Origin: Roseibium sp. HPY-6
Lineage (GTDB): Bacteria; Pseudomonadota; Alphaproteobacteria; Rhizobiales; Stappiaceae
Reading direction: 5' to 3'
Assembly: GCF_040530035.1 (NCBI RefSeq)
Contig: NZ_JBEWCD010000003.1
Coordinates: forward strand, 717,501-781,500
DNA: 64,000 nucleotides
Shown in pieces: positions 27,021 to 35,217 of this stretch. The position numbers and the translations under genes are program-made. The notes under the pieces are model-generated. The model was given only the letters and a program-made list of their open reading frames with translations. It ran no database searches and was not told the origin of the DNA. Numbering within the stretch: the first letter of the stretch is position 1; every line of letters starts with the position of its first letter.

Positions 27021-29485
27021 CGGCACTCTTTACCTCGCAAGATGCGCTGGAAAGCTCGGCACAGGTCATCGGCGGCAAGGCGCGCGTTTTGGCGGACCTT
27101 GCAAAGGAGGGCTATAAGGTTCCACCCTTCTTCGTGATCCCGTCTGCTTCGTTTGAAAACGGTCAGATTGCCGAGGCGCAAAAGTCGGCCATTCAAAAGG
27201 CCTGCGATACGCTCGGGGCGACACGATTGGCAGTGCGGTCTTCCGCAAGCTCCGAAGATGGGCACGCCGAGTCCCATGCCGGACAGTTTCTGACGTTTCT
27301 TGATGTTGCTGCCGCTGATGTGCCATCCAGGGCCGAAGCGGTCTTTGCGTCGGGATTGGGAGACAGCGTCGCGGCCTATCGCGCCGCTCAGGGGATTTCC
27401 GACGTAAACATGCCCTCTGTAATCGTGCAGGCGATGGTCGACGCGCGTGCAGCAGGCGTGGCATTTGCCGCAGATCCGGTCACAGGCAGGCGCGACCAGA
27501 TCGTCGTATCGGCGACGGAAGGTCTCGGCGACGCACTCGTCTCGGGTGAAGTCAGCGGCGAAACCTGGCGTTTTTCGCGCCCCCTGCTGGAAACGCTAGA
27601 GCGGCCCGGCGGCGACAGCGCATTGACGGAAGAAGATGCGCGTGCAATTGCCGATCTGTGCATTTCAGTGACCGAGACAAAGGGCCAGCCTCAAGACATC
27701 GAATGGGCTTTTTCAGCTGAAACGCCCGAGTCCTTCCTGTTGCAGGCACGCCCGATCACGACCCGGCTTTTGCCGGCCGGTGTCGCTGAAGACAGGTTGC
27801 TGGTGTTCGACAACTCCAACATCGTGGAAAGTTACCCGGGACTGGTGTCGCCGCTCACCTACAGCTTCGCGGTCGCCGCCTATGCGCGTGTCTACACATC
27901 TTTCCTCGCCCTGATCGGGACCGGGCCCGAAGTGATCAAGGCGCACGCTACCGATCTTGGAAACATGCTCGCCCGGATCGACGGACGTATGTACTACAAT
28001 CTTGGCAGCTGGTACCGCCTGCTCTCCCTGTTGCCGTTTTTTTCAAGCAACCGGCAGCACATGGAAACCATGATGGGGGTTGCCGAACCGCTCCCGGATG
28101 AAGTCATGGCCGGGATCGCACCCTCGAAGAGCCGGATCGCGGCCGCAAAAATGGTTGCCCGGCTTGCATTTGCGGCGTTTCGCCTGAATGCGATCAAGAA
28201 AGGCTTCATGAAGCGGGTTGTCGAGACTGTGCCGCCGCGCGAGACTTGGCACGAGCTCGAAGACCGGCCGCTGTCAGAGCTGGCGGGTGAATACAGACGG
28301 GTCGAGCATGCACTTCTGGATGACTGGGATGCGCCGATCGTCAACGACTTCCTGTGCATGATGGCTTTCGGAGGGTCCCGCTCGCTCCTGCAGCGCTGGG
28401 CCGGAGAGCCGGGCCTCGCGCTCCACAACGACGTCATGATCGGTCAGGGCGATATCGTTTCGGCCGAACCGGCACGCCTGATCCGGCAAATCGGAGAACG
28501 TGTCAGGGAAACGCCGGGAGCTGCGGACGTGCTGGCCTCCGGCGACGCGCAAGCCGTTTTTGCGCTTCCAGGCATCGGCAATCTCCTAAAGGACTATCTC
28601 AATCGTTTCGGTGATCGGCGCATCGGAGAACTCAAGTTGGAAGAACCGACGCTCGACGAAGCGCCGATGCCGCTCTTTCGGGCAGTTTCCGCCTCCGCAT
28701 CGCGTCCCGGGGCGGATCCGGAACGGATTGAGCCGGACGCAGTTCTCAAAGACCTGTTTCGCGGGCAGACACTGCGCCGCGTTCTGGCGCGGCTGATATT
28801 GTCCTACGCCAAGGCGCGGGTACGCGACCGTGAGAACCTGAGGTTCGAAAGAACCCGCATTTTCGGCTATGCACGCCGTGTCTTTTGTGCGATCGGCAAG
28901 TCTTTGACGGCAACTGGTCACCTGAATGAGCCGGACGATGTGTTCTTCCTGACCCTCGAAGAGGTCCTGGCAACGGTCGAAGGATCAGCTTTGAACGCTG
29001 GCCTGAAAGGTCTCGTCGCTTTGAGGCGTACAGAGCAGGAAGAGGCTGCCGATTTGCCGGAGCCTGCGGAAAGGATCCTGGTTCGTGGCAGCGCTTTTGA
29101 CCGGGCAAAAAGAATGGCGACGGCATCTGGGCCGGGTAAAGGCCACGCCACCCTCGATCCAAATGACATCCAGAGGCGCGGAACGGCCTGTGGCGGCGGC
29201 CGCGTTAAGGGCATCGCGCGTGTTATCCGTGACCCTGCCGAAGAACAGGTGCAGCCCGGCGAAATTCTTGTCGCGCGGCATACAGATCCGGGCTGGATAT
29301 CCCACTTTGCAAACGCCGCGGCTGTAATCGGGGAACGCGGCAGCGTCTTGTCGCATTCGGCCATTGTCTCCCGGGAACTTGGAATTCCCTGCGTGGTCGC
29401 GGTTCCGGAGGCCTGCGGCTGGATCGCAACCGGAGACCGGCTCGAAGTCGACGGCTCCGCCGGATGGGTAAAAAAGCTGTCATGA
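27017..29485 (+). CDS. PEP synthase/rifampicin-phosphotransferase-like phosphotransferase
   Basis: 822 residues from GTG 27017 with GGAGG just upstream. An N-terminal PPDK/ATP-grasp domain occupies about 10-280 (VIGGKARVLADLAKEG, TRLAVRSSASSEDG, GVAFAADPVTGRRDQIV). A C-terminal PEP-utiliser swivelling domain follows, with the phosphocarrier His780 in SVLSHSAIVSRELGIPC. Between them is a helical region of about 400 residues, and no PEP/pyruvate TIM barrel is recognisable. That layout is the rifampicin-phosphotransferase type: ATP is split to AMP while a small alcohol acceptor is phosphorylated. The acceptor here is inferred to be a lipid-pathway intermediate. 4-base overlaps on both sides. Confidence 0.85.
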   Translation: MTALFTSQDALESSAQVIGGKARVLADLAKEGYKVPPFFVIPSASFENGQIAEAQKSAIQKACDTLGATRLAVRSSASSEDGHAESHAGQFLTFLDVAAADVPSRAEAVFASGLGDSVAAYRAAQGISDVNMPSVIVQAMVDARAAGVAFAADPVTGRRDQIVVSATEGLGDALVSGEVSGETWRFSRPLLETLERPGGDSALTEEDARAIADLCISVTETKGQPQDIEWAFSAETPESFLLQARPITTRLLPAGVAEDRLLVFDNSNIVESYPGLVSPLTYSFAVAAYARVYTSFLALIGTGPEVIKAHATDLGNMLARIDGRMYYNLGSWYRLLSLLPFFSSNRQHMETMMGVAEPLPDEVMAGIAPSKSRIAAAKMVARLAFAAFRLNAIKKGFMKRVVETVPPRETWHELEDRPLSELAGEYRRVEHALLDDWDAPIVNDFLCMMAFGGSRSLLQRWAGEPGLALHNDVMIGQGDIVSAEPARLIRQIGERVRETPGAADVLASGDAQAVFALPGIGNLLKDYLNRFGDRRIGELKLEEPTLDEAPMPLFRAVSASASRPGADPERIEPDAVLKDLFRGQTLRRVLARLILSYAKARVRDRENLRFERTRIFGYARRVFCAIGKSLTATGHLNEPDDVFFLTLEEVLATVEGSALNAGLKGLVALRRTEQEEAADLPEPAERILVRGSAFDRAKRMATASGPGKGHATLDPNDIQRRGTACGGGRVKGIARVIRDPAEEQVQPGEILVARHTDPGWISHFANAAAVIGERGSVLSHSAIVSRELGIPCVVAVPEACGWIATGDRLEVDGSAGWVKKLS

Positions 29486-30573
29486 GTGTCTCCATCGACC
29501 AGCGGGCCAGCTTCGAGGCCATTCGTTACGCCAGGGCGTGGGAAGATGCGGACGTGCTGTTGTCCGGATTTCACGCCCGTCCGGGGCAGCGATTTTTGTC
29601 TATATGCGCCGCCGGTGACAACGTGCTGGCGCTTCTTCTGCTCGATCCGCAGGAAATTGTCGCCGCGGACCTGTCTGCAGCGCAGATTGCTTGTTTGCAG
29701 CTTCGCATGGCGGCGTTTCGGACCCTGTCGCACAACGAATTTCTGGAACTCTTCGGTGCACGCGCATCCTCACGCCGGGATTTGCTTTTGGCACGGGCTC
29801 TGCAGGACTGCGACCCGGAGACCCGTTCGCTTTGGCAGTCTCTGGCGCCGGAGGTTGAAAAATACGGTGCAGGCAATGTCGGCAAGTTCGAAGCTTATTT
29901 TCGGCACTTCCGACGCTTCATACTGCCGCTTATCCATTCAGGATCGACGGTTGAAAGCGTCTTTGCCGAACGAGACCGCCCGGCGCGCGAACGGTTTTTC
30001 GAAGACCGATGGAACAACCGCCGCTGGAACCTCTGCACGAGCCTGTTTTTTTCCAAAACAGTGATGGGCTGGCTCGGGCGCGATCCGGCTTTCTTCGACC
30101 ACGTCGACGGCAGCGCTGGAGCGCATGTCCGGCGCAAGGTGCGGTTCGCGGCGGTTGACCAGGATCCCAGCCAGAATCCTTACATGCTCGAAATTCTCAC
30201 TGGCCGCGGTGGCGACGTTCTGCCAACAGCCTGGCGCGCTGAAAACTACGCAACGATCGCGGCAAGGCTTGACCGCATATCGCTGGTCAAGGGTCCGATA
30301 GATCAGGCCGGAGAAGGCGTTTTCGACGGGTTCAATCTCTCGGACATCTTTGAATACATGTCCCTTGAGGAAACGGCGGAAATCTATGGAAAATTGCTCG
30401 AGCGGGCGGCTCCGGGAGCGAGGTTCATCTACTGGAACATGATGGCGCCGCGCTCTGCGCCGCAAGATCTCCAGCACCGCGTTAAGCGTCTCCCCGATGT
30501 TGAAGCCGGGCTGAAACAATTGGACAAGGCGTTCTTCTATTCGGACCTTGTCCTTGAGGAGGTCGCGGATTGA
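29482..30573 (+). CDS. DUF3419 (BtaA-like) protein, probable SAM-dependent aminocarboxypropyl transferase
   Basis: 363 residues. BtaA transfers the 3-amino-3-carboxypropyl group of S-adenosylmethionine to diacylglycerol in betaine-lipid synthesis. The family pattern is visible: RYARAWEDADVLLSGF, a SAM-binding-like LSICAAGDNVLALL, AADLSAAQIACLQLR, and the C-terminal GVFDGFNLSDIFEYMS with FIYWNMMAPRS. It is somewhat shorter than described BtaA proteins, and no BtaB-like N-methyltransferase is in the window. Within this operon its acceptor may be a prenyl-derived alcohol or lipid and not diacylglycerol; that is inference. 4-base overlap with each neighbour. Confidence 0.82.
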   Translation: MSVSIDQRASFEAIRYARAWEDADVLLSGFHARPGQRFLSICAAGDNVLALLLLDPQEIVAADLSAAQIACLQLRMAAFRTLSHNEFLELFGARASSRRDLLLARALQDCDPETRSLWQSLAPEVEKYGAGNVGKFEAYFRHFRRFILPLIHSGSTVESVFAERDRPARERFFEDRWNNRRWNLCTSLFFSKTVMGWLGRDPAFFDHVDGSAGAHVRRKVRFAAVDQDPSQNPYMLEILTGRGGDVLPTAWRAENYATIAARLDRISLVKGPIDQAGEGVFDGFNLSDIFEYMSLEETAEIYGKLLERAAPGARFIYWNMMAPRSAPQDLQHRVKRLPDVEAGLKQLDKAFFYSDLVLEEVAD

Positions 30574-31871
30574 CGGTCCAGGTCCTCATTGCGATCGGAT
30601 CGGTCATCGCGCTCTTTATTCTAGCCGCAGGAATTCGAAGGGTGGCAAGGCGCTTCGTTATCGGAGCAGAGAGCCAGCGAAAGGCCGTTCACGTCGGCGT
30701 CGGTATTCATGCCATGCTTTTGCCTCTGGTGCTAACACGCGACGGTTTCCTGGTCTTTGCCGCGCTGGCGGCAATTGCCCTTCTGGTGCTGCGGCTCCCG
30801 GGAATCGCAACCGATGGCGTCGGTGCGTCCTTGCATTCGGTTCAGCGCCGGTCTTGGGGCGACTTTCTCTTTCTTTTTGCGATTTCGCTTCTGTTTGTGC
30901 TCTCGGCCGGGCATCCCGCGCTCTACACTTTGCCGATTGCCGTGCTGACGCTTTCGGACGCAGCTGCGGCACTGGTCGGCACGCGATACGGCCGGCTCCG
31001 GTTCGGCGGCAACGACAGAACCAAAAGCGTCGAAGGCAGCGTCACCTTTTTGGTCGTGACGTGGATAACAGCCGTGATTGTCCTGCAATTGGGAACCGAA
31101 ATACCGCGGCCGAACGTGATCTGGCTCGCAACACTCGTTGCGGCATTTGCAACCTTTGTCGAAGCTGACAGCTGGCGAGGCCTCGACAATCTCTTCGTGC
31201 CGGTCGGCGTCTACGTGCTGCTGAGCACCTGGTCTAACTCGGAACCAGCTGTTCTTGCTCTGATAACAATTGTCTGGCTGCTGGTCCTTGTGATTGCCCA
31301 AATATTCGCGCCGCGCATTGGCATGACACCGCATGCGGCGCGCACGGCACTTGTCGCCCTGTTCCTGTCGACGATCGTGGCATCACCGATCAATTCGGTC
31401 CTGCCTGTCTTGGCGTTCTTTGCCGCGCTTGCAGCAAGAACGGAAGATGAGGACATCGAACCCATCCTGGATTTCGTGGCCGCGCTGGTGCTTACCGGCG
31501 TTGTCTGGCTGATGATCGGCAACATTTTCGGGACCAATGCCGTCGCATTTTATTCCGCGACATTTGCTGCAATCGGGGCCGGGTACGCCGGATTTGCGTT
31601 TCGAAACGGGCGTTACCGGTTTCTGGCAGGTCTTGCTGGAACCGGTATCGCGATCCTGGCCAGCTGGTTGCTTCTTCCCGCTATTATCGAGTTCATGGGT
31701 TGGACGCCTGCATTGCCGCTGATTGTGGTTATCTCGATCGTGACATTGGCAACGGCGCTGACGGAGGTTTTGCGGCCCCGAAGCTGGGGCAACCGAAATC
31801 CCGGGGTGCGCCTGGCCCTCACTGCTCTGGCAATGCTCTTGCCGATCTATTTGTATGAGGCGACGTTATGA
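30570..31871 (+). CDS. Phytol/dolichol-kinase-like polytopic membrane protein, long form
   Basis: 433 residues from TTG 30570 (GAGGAGG upstream; overlaps the previous stop by 4 bases), mostly hydrophobic with about 12 segments. The first half has the CTP-dependent polyprenol-kinase signature: ESQRKAVHVGVGIHAM, LTLSDAAAALVGTRYG and KSVEGSVTFLV. The second half is a further set of about six helices not seen in ordinary phytol kinases. Substrate would be a prenol or diacylglycerol-like alcohol. It fits salvage or activation of an isoprenoid alcohol for the UbiA step. Confidence 0.75.
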   Translation: MTVQVLIAIGSVIALFILAAGIRRVARRFVIGAESQRKAVHVGVGIHAMLLPLVLTRDGFLVFAALAAIALLVLRLPGIATDGVGASLHSVQRRSWGDFLFLFAISLLFVLSAGHPALYTLPIAVLTLSDAAAALVGTRYGRLRFGGNDRTKSVEGSVTFLVVTWITAVIVLQLGTEIPRPNVIWLATLVAAFATFVEADSWRGLDNLFVPVGVYVLLSTWSNSEPAVLALITIVWLLVLVIAQIFAPRIGMTPHAARTALVALFLSTIVASPINSVLPVLAFFAALAARTEDEDIEPILDFVAALVLTGVVWLMIGNIFGTNAVAFYSATFAAIGAGYAGFAFRNGRYRFLAGLAGTGIAILASWLLLPAIIEFMGWTPALPLIVVISIVTLATALTEVLRPRSWGNRNPGVRLALTALAMLLPIYLYEATL

Positions 31872-32668
31872 CGAAAATGCCGAAGATCTACCGCGACGTA
31901 CCTTCATGGGATGGCATGAGGACGGCGGCGATCGGGACGGGTTCATTTGCGGACGCACAAAGCGGTGCCCTGTTCCTCGCCGAGGCGTGTGACGAATTGC
32001 GGGAGGAGGGGTTCGAAGCTTTGGTCGGACCGATGGACGGCTCGACCTGGGGCACATACCGCCTGCAGGTCTGGTCGGATGGCAGCCCGGGCTTTTTCAT
32101 GGAGCCGGCCGGTGCAGCCCATGATCTTGCCACCTACGAAAGCGCCGGTTTTGAAGTGGCGGAACTGCATGTGTCTGCCAGTGCGCAACCCGGATCGCGC
32201 GGTTATGAAGATGCCGTTCCGGGCGTGTCGGTGAAAAGCTGGGACGGAAAAGACCCGCAGGCGCTGCTTTCCAACGCATATGCACTCGTTATGGACGGCT
32301 TCCGCACGACACCGTTTTTCACTCCGGTTCCCGAGCCTCTCTTTCTGGAAAAGTATTCTCCGCTTCTCGCTCAGGCCGACCCGCGTTTCATTCTGAAGGC
32401 GACCGACGATAACGGGGCAACGATAGGACTGACCCTGGCTTTCCCGGACCCGATGCGTATCGGAGCCATTGTTCTGAAAACTTATGTCGGCTCACTGCCC
32501 GGTGCCGGCCGCGCCATGGCCGACCGGGTTCATACGCTTGCCGGGGAGCATGGCTTTAAGGAAGTCGTTCACGCCCTGATGCGTTCCGGGATCGCCTCCG
32601 AAGCCCAAAGCCGGAAATTCAGCGGCACTGTTTTCCGGCGCTATGCGCTGATGGGTCGTCGCTTGTGA
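31868..32668 (+). CDS. GNAT-like acyltransferase family protein
   Basis: 266 residues. The pattern GPMDGSTWGTYRLQ and PGFFMEPAG (about residues 53-83), followed by YESAGFEVAELHVSAS, resembles a group of two-domain GNAT-like proteins; the second half has VLKTYVGSLPGAG and ALMRSGIASEAQS, matching the acceptor/cofactor-binding core. An acyl or aminoacyl transfer is inferred from the family. It overlaps both neighbours by 4 bases (31868-31871 and 32665-32668). No signal peptide. Confidence 0.58.
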   Translation: MTKMPKIYRDVPSWDGMRTAAIGTGSFADAQSGALFLAEACDELREEGFEALVGPMDGSTWGTYRLQVWSDGSPGFFMEPAGAAHDLATYESAGFEVAELHVSASAQPGSRGYEDAVPGVSVKSWDGKDPQALLSNAYALVMDGFRTTPFFTPVPEPLFLEKYSPLLAQADPRFILKATDDNGATIGLTLAFPDPMRIGAIVLKTYVGSLPGAGRAMADRVHTLAGEHGFKEVVHALMRSGIASEAQSRKFSGTVFRRYALMGRRL

Positions 32669-34095
32669 ACCTCATTCAGGACTTCCTGCTTGCTGCGCAA
32701 GATCATCCGGACCGGCGCGCGATCATCGACAGATCCGGCGTGGTGATCAGCTATGGTGATCTGGATAAGCGATCGGCACGCCTGGCCGCCGCTTTCGCAT
32801 CCAAAGGGATCGGTCGCGGCGACCGGGTCCTCGTCGGAGCGTTTCCGGGCCTCGGGCTCTATGCGGGTCTCGCTGCGCTCTGGCGGCTGGGTGCGGTCGC
32901 GGTTTTTCCCGAGCCTGCGATGGGCCTCGCCGGGTTTCGCCATGCTGCTGCGGTGACTGAGCCCGTCGCCCTCCTGGCGTCCTGGAAAATAGGCTTGCTG
33001 GCGCGGCTGCTTCCCGAAACACGGCGTATTCCGATCCGGTTGTCGCCTGATGCCGATGGGTCTTCCTCAGGCGACGGGTGTGAACCACGCGACCCTTCCG
33101 AACCGGCGCTGATATCCTTCACCAGCGGCAGCACCGGTGCGCCAAAAGCGATTGTGCGCACCCACGGCCTCATGCGGGCACAGCATTCAGCTCTTGCGCC
33201 TTTGATTGCATCGGATCGTGGCGAAGAAACCGACATCGTCGCATTCCCTGCGTTTGTTCTCACCTGCATCGGTCACGGCAGCACGGCGGTGATGCCGACC
33301 TGGAACCTGAAACGTCATGACAAAATGCCTGCGGCCGAGGTCGTGCGCCTTGCCGAAGAGACCGTTGCGACCCGTTTGCTTGTTCCGCCGGTTTCAGTTG
33401 ATCGGCTCATCGGAGCTCCGCTGCCCGGGTCAGTGCACCGGGTCATGACTGGCGGTGGACCGCTCTATCCTGATGTGGCTCGTCGTTTCTTGTCCGGCCA
33501 ACCGGGTAAAGGCCTGACCGTCGTTTACGGTTCGACGGAAGCCGAGCCTGTTTCCTATTCGCGTCTTGAAGACCTGTCGGAGCGGGACTGGGAGGCCTCC
33601 GCGAGTGGTAAGGGCCTGCCGGTTGGTAAACCGGTGAAGGAGGCGGCGCTGAAATTCATCGACGACGAAATCCTGGTTTCAGGGCCCCACGTCAATCGCG
33701 GCTATCTCGATCCGAGCCGGGACAAGGAGACCAAACTGGTCGACGGCGCAACGGTCTGGCACCGAACCGGAGATGCGGGATACCTCGATGACGATGGACG
33801 CCTCTGGTTGCTCGGGCGCAAAGAGGCGGCCTCAAATGGCCTTTTCGCGTTTTCGCTCGAGACCGCTGCGCGCCTGTGGCCGGGCGTGACCGGTGCGGCA
33901 TTTGCCGTAGACCGATCAGGAGAGCCTGTCCTGTTTCTGTCCGGCGACGTGCAGAAACAAAGCCTCTGGCACGAACGTGCAAAGGATCTCGGATCGTTCG
34001 ATATTCAAGTGCTCACCCAAATCCCGATGGACCGCAGGCATCGGTCCAAGCCGGATACAAAACAACTGCTGTCACGATATCGACGTGTCAGCTGA
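32665..34095 (+). CDS. Acyl-adenylating ligase (AMP-binding family)
   Basis: 476 residues from GTG 32665. The AMP-binding P-loop reads ISFTSGSTGAPKAIVRTHG, followed by VVYGSTEAEPVSY and HRTGDAGYLDDDGRLWLLGR, and the C-terminal catalytic Lys is likely in RRHRSKPD. Such enzymes activate an acid as acyl-AMP, then pass it to CoA or an acceptor. The protein is shorter than typical acyl-CoA synthetases, mainly in the C-terminal part. Last gene of the seven-gene operon. Confidence 0.9.
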   Translation: MNLIQDFLLAAQDHPDRRAIIDRSGVVISYGDLDKRSARLAAAFASKGIGRGDRVLVGAFPGLGLYAGLAALWRLGAVAVFPEPAMGLAGFRHAAAVTEPVALLASWKIGLLARLLPETRRIPIRLSPDADGSSSGDGCEPRDPSEPALISFTSGSTGAPKAIVRTHGLMRAQHSALAPLIASDRGEETDIVAFPAFVLTCIGHGSTAVMPTWNLKRHDKMPAAEVVRLAEETVATRLLVPPVSVDRLIGAPLPGSVHRVMTGGGPLYPDVARRFLSGQPGKGLTVVYGSTEAEPVSYSRLEDLSERDWEASASGKGLPVGKPVKEAALKFIDDEILVSGPHVNRGYLDPSRDKETKLVDGATVWHRTGDAGYLDDDGRLWLLGRKEAASNGLFAFSLETAARLWPGVTGAAFAVDRSGEPVLFLSGDVQKQSLWHERAKDLGSFDIQVLTQIPMDRRHRSKPDTKQLLSRYRRVS

Positions 34096-34101
34096 ACGGC
34101 A

Positions 34102-34794
34102 TCACGCGCCGCGCGGAAGGTGATCCGTAAATCCGGCATCGACGAGCGTTTCGAATGCCCGCGCAACGCCATCCGGGATCAGGACCTCGGACTGGAACCC
34201 GAGCACAGGATAGGTTCTGATTCTCTCCAGATCACCGACCATTTCACAAATCAACGCGCGTTCGTCGTGAACCTGCGTCGGCTGGTCTTCGTAAGACGTC
34301 AGAGGTGCGGTGACCAAACCGTTTGCATCCGGCCATTGTTTGAGGACGGTCGCCTGGCAACGGAGCTGGGTTTGCGGCTTGGTGACGAAAATGACGCGCG
34401 ATGCTGACGGCGCAATCTGCGCGGCAAAGCGGATGTTCTCACCGATGTTTGTTACCGTTGTTTCCGTCACGATCGCTGCAAGCGGAACGCCAAGCACCTG
34501 CGCGCGCTCCGAAAACGCTTGCGCTTCGCTCGTGGAATAAAGGTCTTTCGTCCAGTTCCCAGTGGCACCCGTGAAAACGATGCGGTCGGCCAGGCCTTCA
34601 TGAAACAAATCCGCGCATCTGTCGGCAACGCGCAGGTCGTAGGATCCGAGCCCGACAATGAGGTCCGAGGACTTCAGCGGATCATAGATACAATGAAACT
34701 GCCAGAGAAGCCGGGCGGCCTCCCGGATGGTGTGTTCATTGCGGTTCGCCGATTTCGATGATGTGACCGTCCGGATCGAAAAGCCGGAAGACAC
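34102..34794 (-). CDS. YdcF/DUF218-like protein
   Basis: 230 residues from GTG 34794, the only start in frame that keeps the full fold; it overlaps the VOC gene by 59 bases. The core reads LIVGLGSYDLRVADRCADLFHEGLADRIVFTG and later ETTVTNIGENIRFAAQI, as in the DUF218/YdcF fold, whose function is poorly known (envelope-linked or SAM binding). No signal peptide in this form. It is convergent with the HMG-CoA reductase operon. Confidence 0.75.
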   Translation of the reverse strand: MSSGFSIRTVTSSKSANRNEHTIREAARLLWQFHCIYDPLKSSDLIVGLGSYDLRVADRCADLFHEGLADRIVFTGATGNWTKDLYSTSEAQAFSERAQVLGVPLAAIVTETTVTNIGENIRFAAQIAPSASRVIFVTKPQTQLRCQATVLKQWPDANGLVTAPLTSYEDQPTQVHDERALICEMVGDLERIRTYPVLGFQSEVLIPDGVARAFETLVDAGFTDHLPRGA

Positions 34795-35104
34795 GCTGTC
34801 CCCAGGGCTCCTTTCGGATCTCGTGAATCAGATCGGTCATGGGTGCAACACGCTGGTAGGTGGCCGTCAGATCCTCGACTTCAAAATAAAGGACCAGGTT
34901 CTTGCGCCCGTAAGGTGCGTCGCTGGTGTCTTCAATGCCGAAAACGGTCTCATGAAGCGATTGGCCGTCATGCAGGGCAAAGCCGTTTTCGAACGAAACG
35001 AAATCGCCGTGGTCTTCCAGGATCCGGAGTGAAAGGATCTCGGTGTAAAAACGTTTGGATCGGTCAATATCCGAAACAAAAGGCAGCGGGTTCACGAATT
35101 TCAT
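34736..35104 (-). CDS. VOC/glyoxalase-like protein
   Basis: 122 residues with the vicinal-oxygen-chelate fold: FVNPLPFVSDIDRSKRFYTEIL at the start, then FVSFENGFALHDG, and FRLFDPDGHIIEIGEP at the end, where the last Glu is the usual metal ligand. Family members are dioxygenases, lyases or resistance proteins; which one cannot be said. It lies 113 bases after the caspase-like gene, which is upstream on the minus strand. Confidence 0.87.
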   Translation of the reverse strand: MKFVNPLPFVSDIDRSKRFYTEILSLRILEDHGDFVSFENGFALHDGQSLHETVFGIEDTSDAPYGRKNLVLYFEVEDLTATYQRVAPMTDLIHEIRKEPWGQRVFRLFDPDGHIIEIGEPQ

Positions 35105-35217
35105 CGTGTGTCTCCGATGGTCAGGAGCGTTTTGGTACCTTCAAACGCCTGGCGGACAAAGGGAAAACAAGTTTTGGCGCCGCTTGCAAGGACTTGCAAC
35201 GTCATAAATCAGGTTGG

